A stretch of DNA of 64,000 nt from Prorocentrum cordatum. Lineage: Eukaryota; Sar; Dinophyceae; Prorocentrales; Prorocentraceae. Where the stretch lies: contig CAUYUJ010005703.1 in assembly GCA_963575745.1 (NCBI GenBank), positions 288,501 through 352,500 on the forward strand. The letters run 5' to 3'. The notes under the pieces were generated by a model that searched no databases, had not been told where the DNA came from, and worked only from the letters and a program-made list of their open reading frames with translations. Positions 33,491 to 43,399 of this stretch are shown here, piece by piece. The first letter of the stretch is position 1, and each line of letters starts with the position of its first letter. A program made the translations under genes and the position numbers.

Positions 33491-33960
33491 CTCACGATGA
33501 GTAGGAGTAGGTCTGAGTATGAGTAAGTCTGTGTATGAGTAAGTCTGTGTATGAGTAAATCTGGGTATGAGGAGGAGGAGGAGAAAAAGAAGAGGAAGAG
33601 GAATAAGGAGTAGGAGGCGTCCAAGTAACAACAAGAACCCCATCTTAGGATATGGGGAATAATCACGCATGAAGCCCCAGAAGCCCTCGACGCATCAACC
33701 GTGGACTCCATGCTTGTTCTGGGGGTCGGCGGAATGGCGTAAGCCTCTTGAATAAAGGAGGGACGACGACGACGACGACGACGACGAAAACGGCGTGAAC
33801 GGCGAAAGAGGGGGAGGAGGGGAAGGAGAGGAGGGGAAGGAGAGGAGGGAGGGGGAGGGGGAGGAGGGAGAGCAAAGGGAGGAGGGGGAGGAGGGGGAGA
33901 GGGTGGAGGAGGGGGAAGGGAAACAGGAGGACAACGACAACAACAGCGAACTCTTTGCAA
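33491..33960. repeat. 16-bp TATGAGTAAGTCTGTG tandem, then GAC and GGGGA tracts
   Basis: Four copies of a 16-bp TATGAGTAAGTCTGTG-like unit lie at about 33500-33570. A (GAC)n run lies at 33760-33787, and a GGGGAGGAGG-rich tract at 33800-33925. Confidence 0.75.
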
Positions 33961-33977
33961 GATCGCCCCAGACTCGC

Positions 33978-34063
33978 CTGACTTGCACGACATCCTCTGG
34001 CTTCCTGCCAGGCAGCGGAGGCCAGGGAGGCTTCTTGGACTTCACCCAGAAGATGTCGACGTC
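33978..34063 (-). CDS. Possible isolated exon, unrecognised protein
   Basis: The minus strand reads DVDIFWVKSKKPPWPPLPGR followed by KPEDVVQV, bounded by a GGAGCAG acceptor and a GTCAG|GC junction that would be a GC-type donor, common in dinoflagellates. The composition looks natural, with Trp and charged residues and no repeats, and differs from the flanking purine tracts. A PWWP-like fold was considered but cannot be shown from so short a piece. Confidence 0.3.
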
Positions 34064-34365
34064 CTGCTCCCTCCTCCCTCCTTCCTCCTCCATCCTCCTC
34101 GTTCATCCATCATCATCCCTCTCCCTCTTAGTTGTTTGGTCAAACGCTAGGCTCTCCCTGACCCCAGGAATGCGGGGGCCCGTCTTCCCCTGTCCTTGCT
34201 CCTGCCTCTGCCTGCTCTCTCCCGCTTCCCCCTCTGGGGCTCTAGCCTTTCTGGGCCAAGCTGGGGGCCGGCCTCAGGTGGCCCAGGCCAGGGCGTTCCG
34301 GAGGCCCACTCCGGGAGCCCGAAAGATCCCGGGGTGACCCGGGAGCGCCCGAGCGCGGCCGCGCC
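34064..34365. other. Short spacer
   Basis: CCT-rich to about 34110, then unique GC-rich sequence leading to the ATG at 34366; in-frame stops precede that ATG. Confidence 0.4.
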
Positions 34366-36450
34366 ATGTCGCTGCGCGGGGCGCCCCTCGGCTGGGGGGC
34401 AGCTGGGCTGCCGCTGCCGGCCGTGGCTAGGCGCGCGCGGAAGGGAGGTCAGCGGCGTGCGGCGCCGGGGACCCCCAGCCGCGCGCTGCTGCGGGCCGCC
34501 GCGCTGCTGGCCACGGCCGCGGGCTGGCCCACCCCGCAGACACTGGGGGACTACGGCCCGTCGTACTACGACGACGAGGACCACCACCCCCAGTTGCGGA
34601 AGGGGTATCGCGGGAGCCCAATGATAGGGGGCCCCGGGGTCCCAGCGGGGTCAGGGTCAGGCGAGCATGGGTTGCCGCCGGCGGGGGTTGTTCCGCCTGG
34701 CGTCCCCCCTGCGCCGCCAGCCGCCCCGCCCAGGAAGGACGCCACCCAGCCTCCCTCCCCCAACGGCACTTCAGACACCTCCTGGATTGGGGGGTGGGGC
34801 CTGGGCTACCTCAGCTGGGAGAACCTGGGGAACCACACCTGGTCCTGGAAGGCCGAAGGGATGGGGGGCTGGGCAGACTCGTTTGAGAACCTCAAAGGCG
34901 CCTTCTCGACCCAACAGGATACCGGCTGGCTGCGTTCCGACGGCGGCTGGGTCCTGTACCTGACCGACAGCTGCGGCGTGCGCCTGTTTGGCGCGGCCTG
35001 GCCCATCGTCGGCTGGACCCTCATCACCCTGTGCTGCACTGGCATGCTCGCCCTTGCGGCGCACAACCTGCGGACCATCTTCGCGCCGTGCGCCTGGGTG
35101 TGCTGGGTCATCGGAGCAGCCGCCGGCCTCTGCCGTGCGTGCTGCTGCTGTGCGCGTAAGCCGCCTGGCGAAGCAGAGGTGGATCGCCTTCTGCCGCCGG
35201 CGTCGCCACAGCCCATCACGGTCGTCGACCTTCTCGTGAAGCTAGACGGGCACGTGGCGCGGGTCGGACTCATCTTCGACGAGCTGGAGCGGGTCGGCAA
35301 GAAGGGGCTCTGGGTCCAGTACAACAAGATCAAGGGAGCGAGCAGCAGGGCCCTCAGGCAGAAGCTCGAGCAGGGGAAGTGGGTGCACCTATGCCGCTGC
35401 GGGGACTGCCAACCCCAGGGCGAGAAGGAGCTCCACTGCGTGGAGTACGCGGCCCTCGACTCGGCGGCCATCGTCGACATCGGCGCGCACGCTCGGCTGA
35501 CCCCCTGCCGCTTCTGCGTCCTCACAGGGCGGACCCTCACCAGTGGAGTCCGCCTGTTCGTCACCTGCGTGATGTACTTCTTCTACTTGGCCTGCTGCTG
35601 CGGGCGCTGCAGCCGCCGGCGCCGCCGCCGCCGTGAATCGGCAGGCGCAGCGGAGCCAGGCGTAGCTGGGGGAGTGGCAGAACTACTGGATCAAGAATCC
35701 GAGTCTGAGGTCGAGATCGAGGAGCGTCCCTGCGAGGCCGTCAAGGTGGGCGTCCTCATCAAGGGCGCGATGAGGCCCTTGGCCCCAGGTGGGTGCCGCG
35801 ACGCTGCCGACACGACCCCCATGACGCTGCTCTGGGAGGACGGCCAAGCCTCGGACCTGCCCCCCCCGGTCGACGGCAAGAACGCCACGGTCTGCCTCTG
35901 CGAGCACCACAAGCAGGTCTACCAGGCTACCCGGCTCGGCGACAAGTGTTCGATCGTCAACTGCTTCCACCAAGCAGTCGGGTCTTCGGCCGGAGTACCT
36001 CTTTGCCTCGTCCATCTTGGTGGAGAAGCCGGCCGTGCTGCCGTCCGCTCCGCCACGACAGCCGCTCCCCCCACCGGGGTGTTCGCCGGCATTCGACGGC
36101 GAGTGGCTCGGGGTGGACGGAGCCCGGGAGCCAACGCCCCCGCCGCCCAGGCGAGCGGCGGGTACACTACACCCCCCAGGCGAGGCTCACCTGCTCCAGC
36201 AGGGGGCCTCCGCCTCCTCCTCCTCCTCCTCCTCCTCCTCCTCCTCCTCCTCTGCCTGCATAGTCCCTCCTCGTCCCTGTTTCTTCGTATCCTCCTCTTC
36301 CTCCTCCTCCTCCTCCTCCTCCTCCTCCTCCTCCTCCTCCTCCTCTTCCTCCTCCTCCTCCTCTTTTCTCCTCCATCCTCCTCGTCCATCCTTCATCCTC
36401 CCGATCCCTCTTCCTCCTCGTCCTCCTCCTCCTTCGCCTCCTCTTCCTGA
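34366..36450 (+). CDS. Membrane protein with Cys-rich zinc-binding domain, retroelement-associated type
   Basis: A 694-codon frame from ATG 34366. An Ala/Leu stretch at residues 44-56 could be a signal anchor, followed by a Pro/Gly-rich linker. Two hydrophobic helices lie at about 206-232 and 238-263, then a soluble stretch with CRCGDCQ near 346, and a third helix at 394-413 ending in CCCGRCSRRRRRRR. A Cys/His domain follows: CLCEHH from residue 510, then C528-x4-C533 and C547-x2-H550, resembling the WRKY19-like finger. Proteins of this layout recur in dinoflagellate retroelement-like ORFs, so I infer a mobile-element rather than a host role. From about residue 613 the frame runs into a CCT array and becomes poly-Leu/Ser, so the natural C-terminus is lost. 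Expression is untested. Confidence 0.55.
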   Translation: MSLRGAPLGWGAAGLPLPAVARRARKGGQRRAAPGTPSRALLRAAALLATAAGWPTPQTLGDYGPSYYDDEDHHPQLRKGYRGSPMIGGPGVPAGSGSGEHGLPPAGVVPPGVPPAPPAAPPRKDATQPPSPNGTSDTSWIGGWGLGYLSWENLGNHTWSWKAEGMGGWADSFENLKGAFSTQQDTGWLRSDGGWVLYLTDSCGVRLFGAAWPIVGWTLITLCCTGMLALAAHNLRTIFAPCAWVCWVIGAAAGLCRACCCCARKPPGEAEVDRLLPPASPQPITVVDLLVKLDGHVARVGLIFDELERVGKKGLWVQYNKIKGASSRALRQKLEQGKWVHLCRCGDCQPQGEKELHCVEYAALDSAAIVDIGAHARLTPCRFCVLTGRTLTSGVRLFVTCVMYFFYLACCCGRCSRRRRRRRESAGAAEPGVAGGVAELLDQESESEVEIEERPCEAVKVGVLIKGAMRPLAPGGCRDAADTTPMTLLWEDGQASDLPPPVDGKNATVCLCEHHKQVYQATRLGDKCSIVNCFHQAVGSSAGVPLCLVHLGGEAGRAAVRSATTAAPPTGVFAGIRRRVARGGRSPGANAPAAQASGGYTTPPRRGSPAPAGGLRLLLLLLLLLLLLLCLHSPSSSLFLRILLFLLLLLLLLLLLLLLLFLLLLLFSPPSSSSILHPPDPSSSSSSSSFASSS

Positions 36451-36534
36451 ATAGTCCCTTCGCGTCCCTCCTGATTATTATCCTCGCCTCCTCCTCCTCC
36501 TCCTCCTCCTCCTCCTCCTCCTCCCCCTCCTCCT
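36205..36534 (+). repeat. (CCT)n array truncating the 34.4-kb ORF
   Basis: Three CCT blocks (36210-36252, 36293-36366 and 36485-36530) with short CT-rich spacers. The last block ends directly at the DinoSL relic. Confidence 0.9.
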
Positions 36535-36535
36535 A

Positions 36536-36556
36536 CGTAGCCATTTTGGCTCAAAG
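36536..36556 (+). other. DinoSL relic at the 5' end of a LINE
   Basis: Bases 36536-36554 match the last part of the spliced leader from CGTAGCC to TGGCTCAA; the final G is offset by one extra A. The leader lies about 300 bp upstream of recognisable LINE ORF1 sequence in the same orientation, abutting the CCT array. The simplest reading is that a trans-spliced LINE (or chimeric) transcript was copied back into DNA. Confidence 0.75.
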
Positions 36557-36599
36557 TTTTGTGTCCCCCTGTGGACAACGTGGATACCGCTAGTCCGCG

Positions 36600-37665
36600 G
36601 CCAGTTTGAGTGACGTTGTGAGCTCCTGCTGGAGCAATGATGTTTGCTCCTCGGAACGCTCTCGCATGGGCCGTGGCAAGCATGCGTTCACCACGTGGTC
36701 GGCGTGCGGCAGCTGGGCGTGGGACTGGAGCCTCAAGCGCCAGCGTGGTGCCTGTGGTGTGCGTGGCACGGTGCAACCAGGCTGGCAGTCCTCTCAGAGT
36801 TGCACGTGGTATGCGCCGTGGGCTTCCTCGCAGGCTGGTGCGTCGGGCTGGGGTCGCTCTGCTTCCCCGCCGTCGACCTCGACGTCCCTCGAGGATGCCA
36901 TGGCAAGGGTGCTGCAGGTCGCTGGCATCGACTCGGACCCTGAGGCCAAGAGGCCGGCGTCGGTGCAGTCCCTGGCGGTCGCGAAGAAGGTCCCCGCCGC
37001 GGTCAGCAAGCCCGCATACACCGTGCTCAAGGGGGCCTCGTCCGAAAGCTCCTGCAAGAGGAGGCCCTCGACCGTGCTGCCAAGCAGGTGGAGGCCGCCC
37101 GGTGGCACCTCGAGCGTGCCAACGAGCGCTTTGAGCTGGCGACGGACGAGATGGTCGAGGCTGAATTCAACCGCCTGCAGGCTGAGAAGGCGCTGGGCAC
37201 GGCGCCTGACACGAAGTCCACTGACGGCCTCAATGCTTCGTCGTGGACCGCGAGCTGTTCGAGACCCTTGACGAGCTGGACGTCGATGACAAGAAGGCGC
37301 TGGAGACCTTCCAGAAGCAGCTCGACACCATCACGAAGCAAGCGCGCGACAAGCAGAAGGAGTTCCAGGTGCTGCTGGACAAGGCCAGGGCGGCGCACAA
37401 GCAGGCGGCGCCCAAGCGCAGGCGGCGCGACGAGGACGGCAACTCCGCCCCGGGTGCCCCGCCTTCCTCGGCAGAGGCGGCTCCCAGCGGAGCTGCAGCG
37501 GCCTCCTCGGCAGCCCCCAAGCCTTTCCCCGAGGAGGAGAAAAAGAAAATGCGCGCCAGGTTCTTGGCTGAGACGTGTTTGCAGGCGGCCAAGCAGGCCA
37601 AGGGTGTTGGCAAGGGGCCGTTCCCTGAGTGCCCTGCTGCTCCTGCCGCTCCGCCTTTTTCCTGA
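36600..37665 (+). pseudogene. LINE ORF1-like protein, frameshifted
   Basis: Protein-like segments pass through all three frames: MARVLQVAGIDSDPEAK and VSKPAYTVLKGASS (about 36898-37045), LDRAAKQVEAARWHLERANE then FNRLQAEKALGTAPDTKSTD (about 37065-37235), and VVDRELFETLDELDVDDKKA to a stop at 37665. The middle is strongly helical and charged, with likely coiled coils (LETFQKQLDTITKQARDKQK), and the end is Lys/Ala-rich. Shifts lie near 37045 and 37235. A coiled-coil protein before an endonuclease frame is the usual LINE ORF1-ORF2 order; the sequence type recurs in dinoflagellate LINE-like elements. It would act as an RNA-binding chaperone in an intact element. Not functional as written. Confidence 0.55.
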
Positions 37666-37700
37666 TCCTCAGGCGCGCCCTTGTCGCTGGGGGTGAGGAA

Positions 37701-38512
37701 GCGGCCGACTATGTACCGCATGAGCCCAAGGACGGCACGTCCCTGGACATCTTCTTCGGCAACATCACGGAGTGGGGCCCGCAGACCGCGCGTTTCCTCC
37801 CCTAGGAGCAGGAGCGCAGCGTGCTGGCCCTGGTTGAGACGGTTGAAACGCACAAGGGGGTGGATGCCATGCCCGACATCTGCACCTCCTTGGACAAGGA
37901 TGGCTCGAGGTTCGTTTTCTCGGCGGCTCGCCCGTCAGGCAAGTCGGAGTGCGGGCTCTCTGGAGGTGAATGGAGTCTTACTAAGAAGCACATTGCGACG
38001 ACTAGCTTTGAGAGCGCTCGTACTGCTGCCCGCGCTGCTGGCCGTCACCTGCTGCGGGTTCGTCCCGACGGTCTCGAACACCAAGGGCGGCAACCTGGTG
38101 CTGATCGCGGCCTACCTCCAGCCTGGCTTTGGGGTCAAGGGCTGGAACAATGACGTGCTGGTGGCACTGGGGTCTTTTACCAGGGCTCTGGCCGACCCGT
38201 GGATCGTGCTAGCTGACAGGAATATTGAGCCAGACAAGGTGGGCGTTCGTACTTGCACGCCGTCCTGCGCCGCCACTTGCGATAAGGGGCCAGGGCGCAT
38301 GTATGATCATGGGTTGGTTAGCAAGGGATTTTCCCGAGGCCGCTATGATCCCCGAGGTGGCTGTCCCTTGGAAGACACATTGTGGAGTTTCGGTCCAGGT
38401 CAATGCAGTGCGCACGCACAGATGGCACAAGCATCTCGCTCTTCCCCGTGACTTGTTTGCGCGTGACCGAGCCAAAGCTCTCCCCGACCCGCTCAGCATG
38501 AGGCCCATGTAG
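37701..38512 (+). pseudogene. LINE ORF2 fragment: endonuclease (EEP) domain, broken
   Basis: Frame 3 reads LDIFFGNITEWGPQTARFL, an in-frame TAG at 37803-37805, then VETVETHKGVDAM and SGKSECGLSGGEWSLTKKH. After a shift near 38045, frame 1 continues LVLIAAYLQPGFGVKGWNND, then PWIVLADRNIEPDKV and GPGRMYDHGLVS. These are the ordered motifs of the exonuclease/endonuclease/phosphatase fold: the catalytic Asn (GN) and Glu (ET), and the D-x-N motif, here ADRN in place of the usual GDWN. After 38512 the element stops and an unrelated GGC array follows, so reverse transcriptase and RNase H are absent. Confidence 0.65.
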
Positions 38513-38838
38513 CACGAGGAGAAGAGGCAGCGCCGCATGCACGACCTGCCTGACGAGCACCAGGAAGCCTTTGACGAGTCCCACCAGCCCTCTGGGCGTA
38601 GGTGGTTTGGGGAGTTTCCTCTTCCCTTTCGGGGAGGGGGGTTATCACTGTTCCCTATTAACAAACACACCCTCCCCCAGGCGACCGGTAGCCAACCAGG
38701 AACCATGACGGCACCCCCCCACCATCTCCAGAGAAAAAAAAAACAAAAAAAAACACATGATGCCTCCAAATTCGGAGCATGCGCAGCAAACCCGACGCGG
38801 CCTCCCCCCGTCATCCGTCAAAAAACCATACAGAGTAC
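38513..38838. other. Spacer after LINE fragment
   Basis: Contains GGTTTGGGGAGTTTCCTCTT and two A-rich runs near 38730-38755. Nothing coding is recognised. Confidence 0.4.
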
Positions 38839-38839
38839 A

Positions 38840-39272
38840 CTTGGCGGCGGCGGCGGCGGCGGCTGCGGCGGCTGCGGCGGCGGCGGCGGCTGTGGCGGCT
38901 GCTGCGGCGGCGGCGGCGGCGGCGGCGGCGGGCGGGGGCGGCGGCGCCGGCGGCGCGGCGGCGGCGGCGGAGGCGGCGGCGCCAGCGGCGACAGCGGCGG
39001 AGGCGGCAACGGCTGTAGCGGCAGCGGTTGCGGCGGCGGCGGTTTGGCAGTGGGGGGCGGCGGCGGCGGCGGCCGCGGCGGCGGCGGCGGCGGGCGGCGG
39101 GCGGCGCGACGGCGCGCGGCGGTGACGGCGGTGGCGGCGGCGGCGGCGGCGGCGCGGCAACGGCCGCGGCGGGCAACAGCGGCGGCGGCGGCCGCTGCGG
39201 CGGCAGCGTCGGCTGCGGCGGCGGCGGCGGCGGCGGCGGAGGCGGCGGCGGCGGCGGCGGCGGCGGCGGATT
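38840..39272 (+). repeat. (GGC)n trinucleotide array
   Basis: About 430 bp of imperfect GGC/GCG. It yields poly-Gly, poly-Ala and poly-Arg frames on the plus strand and poly-Pro/Arg/Ala on the minus strand; none is a gene. It is CpG-dense and likely to form G-rich secondary structure. Confidence 0.97.
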
Positions 39273-39856
39273 GACCCCCAGTTGCTGCCCATCCAAAGAC
39301 GATTGCTGAATATGATGAGGCTCGGGCCAGACTCGGGTGTTCCGTATGTGTCGGGAGGGCGGGTGGGAGTGAGCGAGACGGCTTGCGGGCGGGGAGGGCG
39401 CCTTGACCCGTCCCCCAGTTCGAAAGGGGTTGGGAGGCCCAACCAGCAGCTTCGCCTTGGGCGAAGCCAAGCTCCAGTTCTGTTGTACCGTAGTAACGAT
39501 AGTCCCAGTAGTAGGAGGCGAGCCATCTCCAGCAGTTTTGGTATCGATGGCAAATAATACACCTCGCGCTGAGGTGAAGTCAGATCTGGGCGGCCAGCCG
39601 CTTTGGGCCAAGCAGCCGCGGATGCACGTTCGTTCCCACTCACATGCAACGCCCAGCTCACTTTAGAGTCGGGGGGGGAAACGAGGCGTGAATCCGCCGC
39701 CTCTACACAGCAGGTACAGCAGCGACCATTTACAAAAAAGGCAGCTAAAGAGCGGGGCCGTAAGGAAGGTGGACCCGCACGCAAGTTGCCGTGCCTGCAC
39801 AATTTCGTGCATACGAATACTCCTCAGGCGGCTACAGAATAGGGGGTATGACCCTT
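39273..39856. other. No gene recognised
   Basis: Unique sequence between the GGC array and the copia fragment. Open frames on both strands lack support. Confidence 0.4.
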
Positions 39857-41940
39857 CTAAGTTATGTTTGAAGGATTGTTGTACCTCCCATAACCTGTAG
39901 GAGCATATCTCTGTCGACGCCCGCCTTGGTGTGACCGCCCGCAGTCATATCGCGGGTGTCGCACCACTGAATACTGCGCACGATTCCTCGCTCCAGCAAC
40001 TGTCGTATCCCGCTGATGTGTCTTAAAAGGGTACACACAGTCGGCTTCTTCAAGTCCTTTTGCTTGATAAGGACTTAAAACAGACTCAGCATCTATGGCC
40101 AAAGTGACCTTGATCCAAGTATGTCTTTCAACTGAGTGGGAGTTAGCGGCCCTGCGTGAAGCTCGTGCAGAGTCACGATCGTGGGATAACTGTCCTCAAA
40201 GTTGTGGACAGCTGCTAGTGTCTCTTCTGAATAGCTCGAGCGGGCCTGCAAGTGGTGAGGCTTGCAGTACGCATCGATCAAATGGACGACGGGCTTGCCA
40301 AATGGCGCGCTTCCACGCCGTAGCAGGTTTGCCCCGCGAATACCATCGCCTTTGACTTCGTCATCGGCGTCTCCACTCAGGCGTCGGCAACCTGAGTCGC
40401 TGCGCAGGTCGACCTCGCCCGCAGGGGTCATCGCCTGGTAGACGATAGTCTTAGGGCAGGCCTGCAGTTGCCTGGTGATCGCGCTCAGTCGTCGCACGTG
40501 TATGTTGGTCGGCCCTTGGGCACGCTGTAGAGAAACAACATGCGCCATCAACCGCACCTGGGTGATTCATGCATGCGCCAGCGTGCCTCTAAGACTGACG
40601 AACATGTCTGCAACCATTTTGGATGTCCGAACGTCAGCGTCGGCGCCGGTAAGTTCGGGGCGCTTATAGGACGGGGTTGCTGGATGTGTTCGTCTTGGTC
40701 CAAAGTAACACTGCCGTCCTCATCCTTGGTATATATCACAGCACAATTGGCGCATGTGTGCGTGTTGAATTTACACTTACCAAAAGTGTATTCGACGCAC
40801 TTGACAGACTTGTCGTGTCAATGGTGTCTTCAGTGCCGGCCACATTGATATCACCAACATGTTTGGTCGCAAGCAGGTTACTGCTCGTCTGGAACTCCTC
40901 GTCGTGAGACGTGGGTCTGAGACCATAACCTCTCGTGGTCCTTCTGAACTTTAGTGAAACAGCTCGGGGCGCGTCTCTGGTGCCAGTGCCTGGCCCAAGG
41001 CACTGCAAGGAGTGCTTTGACTCGTCGCTGCGTTCGAATCCTGGGGGGGTTCGAAGCGTTCCAGGCGGCAAAGTTAAACGCGCCACACGTTCCTGTTCAC
41101 CAGTTGCCTCAGCAAGTTCCTGGTAGGCCAACCCTTGCAGGAAGGCCATGTTGATGTCGAGGGAGGCAATGATCCATTGCTTCTTGCGCGCTGCCGTGCT
41201 CGCGAGTAGTCTCTGGTTCGACCGCCGCGCCGATCCCGAAAAACCTTCCACGCCGAAGGCTTCAAGATCCATGAAGCCTCGAAGCACCAAGCGCAATCCG
41301 ATGGCACGCTCCTTCTCACCCTCCTCGGTCTTCACAAACTTTAATTTGTGCGCGTGCCTCGAAGTCATGATGTTCGACGCTTTCGATACGTCTTGCATGT
41401 TGAAGCACTTGTTGTCAAACCATGCATTGAGTTCGGTGTAGAGGGTTTTCGATACTTTCTCGGGATTCGCCTGGACGCCGGCCTTCGCGAGGAGGTCGCC
41501 TTCCCTGACGACCGCAGCTCGCTTTGCAGCGGCGGCAACAGATACTCGCATGGTGGTCGCACGGTCAGCATCAAATATCCTGCGCTGTTGTTCGGACAGG
41601 ACAATCTTTGACACTTCTGCCGTAAAGCAGAGTTCTACATACTTCCCATGTTCGTCTGAGCCCAGTCCGTAACTGCAGTATTCGACCGTGGAGCACAGTG
41701 GAACATGATACGTCTCCTCGATGTCGGATTCGCGCGGGCCCCCAATTCGGCAGGTGTCCCCGCTGTTCTTCAGCTACAGTGATCAGCGCACTACTGTCTG
41801 AAATCATCTGAGTGGGTATTGCGAAAAGATCCTCTAGTGGAGTTGCCTCCAGTAGTCCCCTTTCCATCTTGTAGTTCTGTATACCACGCCTCCACGGCGT
41901 GCGCCTCGAAGTCAGCCTCCGATTCCTCATGCATCGTGGG
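39857..41940 (-). pseudogene. Ty1/copia reverse transcriptase and RNase H, inactivated
   Basis: Reading down the minus strand: an upstream linker, then ELNAWFDNKCF and NIMTSRHAHKLKFV, LRLVLRGFMDLEAF, QRLLASTAARKKQW, the catalytic SLDINMAFLQG (about 41163-41131), DAPRAVSLKFRR, and KHVGDINVAG near 40868. In active copia enzymes this last motif is (Y/V)-D-D; here the first Asp is Gly. After a frameshift near 40815 the frame gives IYTKDEDGSVTLDQDE, then LMAHVVSLQRAQGP, VVHLIDAYCKPHH, YPTIVTLHELHAG and WCDTRDMTAGGHTKAG, the copia RNase H region. Shifts, stops and the Asp loss make it dead. No gag or integrase adjoins it on this strand. Confidence 0.8.
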
Positions 41941-42496
41941 AAGCCGTCCATCCTCCTGTGGGATCCCCCCATCCCCCGACGCACGCGCGCACCCCGCGGC
42001 GCCGGCGCCGGCGCCGGCGCTGGCGGCCGCCAGCAGCGCCGACGGCGGGGACGCAGCAACGACGACAAGAGGCAGCCCGCGGGGGGAAGGCCCAAAACTC
42101 CCCCCGCGCCAGCGCCGGCCGCCAGCGCGAGCGGCGGCCAGCAGCCCCAGCGGACGGCGTGGACGCAGCGACGATTACCAGAGAGGGCCCAGAGGCCGCA
42201 GAGGGAACACACAAATCCCCACATCGAGCCCTCGCCCCCCAAGAAGCCACCGAGAGGCCCTTAGGACCTTGGGAGGGTCCACGAAGCTTCACGCGCGCTC
42301 CTCAGATGCCCCCGAGACCCTTCTGACGAGACCTAAGCACCCATTTAAACTCTGAACCAAAGCCAAAGCACGGTGGCGGGAAGAGCCGAAGGTCACACCA
42401 CCACCACCACCACCGAACAACCACCACCACCACCACCACCACAACCGCCACAACCGACCACCACCATAACCACCACCATCCACCAAAATTAGCCTG
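41941..42496. other. GC-rich spacer and short (CAC)n tract
   Basis: A GCCGGC-rich stretch lies near 41995-42040, and a (CAC)n tract near 42393-42480. Frames here are shadows or repeat-driven. Confidence 0.4.
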
Positions 42497-43170
42497 GCGA
42501 AGGACCCAACCACATGCAGTTGTGAGTACCGCAAATGTGCTTGCATTCTTCAATGGCGCTCCCTATGGGGCCACGAACCGCACGAGGGGCGTGCCGAATT
42601 GCGCGGCGGGGTGCACAACGCGAACGGATACGATTGGTCACACCACGAGGGACTGAGCGCGGCTGAGTCTGAGCGCGGCTGAGTCTGAGTGTGAATGAGT
42701 CTGCGTGCAAGTTAATATCTTTGCATGAATGCGAGCGTGGCCACGCCTGGTGCAAATGTATATTAATGTAAATGGTTCACGCATACCTGTGGCCGCCGCA
42801 GGAGGCTTCCCCGGACCCCCGACGGCAGCGCTCGCGCGCCGCGACGCCCATGCCGGCACGCTCCCCGCGAGGATCGCGCCCGCTTCCTGCCCGTTATTTT
42901 TGTTGCCTCTTTGCCCGTGCGCGCCGATGTCCATGGCGGCGAGCGCGGCGCCGCGCGGAGCCCCCGCAACGCACGCCGGTCGCCCCGAAGGGGTCCCGGC
43001 GACGCGCGCGCGTCGTCCGCTGCGCGGAGCAGAGAGAGCTAGCTGGCTGGCTGATAACGGGCGAGGCTGCGGCCGCTGGGCAGAGCGACGACGGGGGCGA
43101 GCGAGGCGCTGGGGGGCGCTGGGCAGAGCGCAGCGCGGAATTCCCGCGACGCGCGCCGGTCGCCCCGAGA
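42497..43170. repeat. Segmental duplication, copy A, head segment
   Basis: From GGCGAAGGACCCAACCACAT onward this matches 47497-48140 closely by eye, including GTGAGTCTGAGTGTGAATGA near 42680, a CCCTATGGGGCCACGAA stretch near 42560, and a GC-rich segment through GGCGACGCGCGCG. It may contain promoter or leader sequence, but no gene was recognised. Confidence 0.85.
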
Positions 43171-43399
43171 GGGCCCCAGCGACGCGCGCGGGTCGCCCGC
43201 GGCGCGAGGCCAAACAGTCAGACCGTCGAGAGACGGCGAGGCTCGGGCGGGCCGCTCCTCAGATCAAGCCTCGCGGATAAACTCGGCGAAGCCCAGCTCC
43301 CTAGCCGAGGGAGCAGCGCGCCGGACTGCCGACGGCCCAAGGCGAGAGCCCACGGGACCGAGAGAAGGTCTGGATGCGGACTGCTCGCGCCCAGCAGGT
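43171..43399. other. Short unassigned stretch inside copy A
   Basis: GC-rich, with CGCGCCGGTCGCCCCGAGAG direct repeats of the upstream segment (near 42960 and 43154). Diverges from copy B here. Confidence 0.4.

Noticed and set aside
38645-39802. 385-codon minus-strand ORF and plus-strand Gly/Ala frames
   Set aside because: Frames of the GGC array with unrelated flanks.
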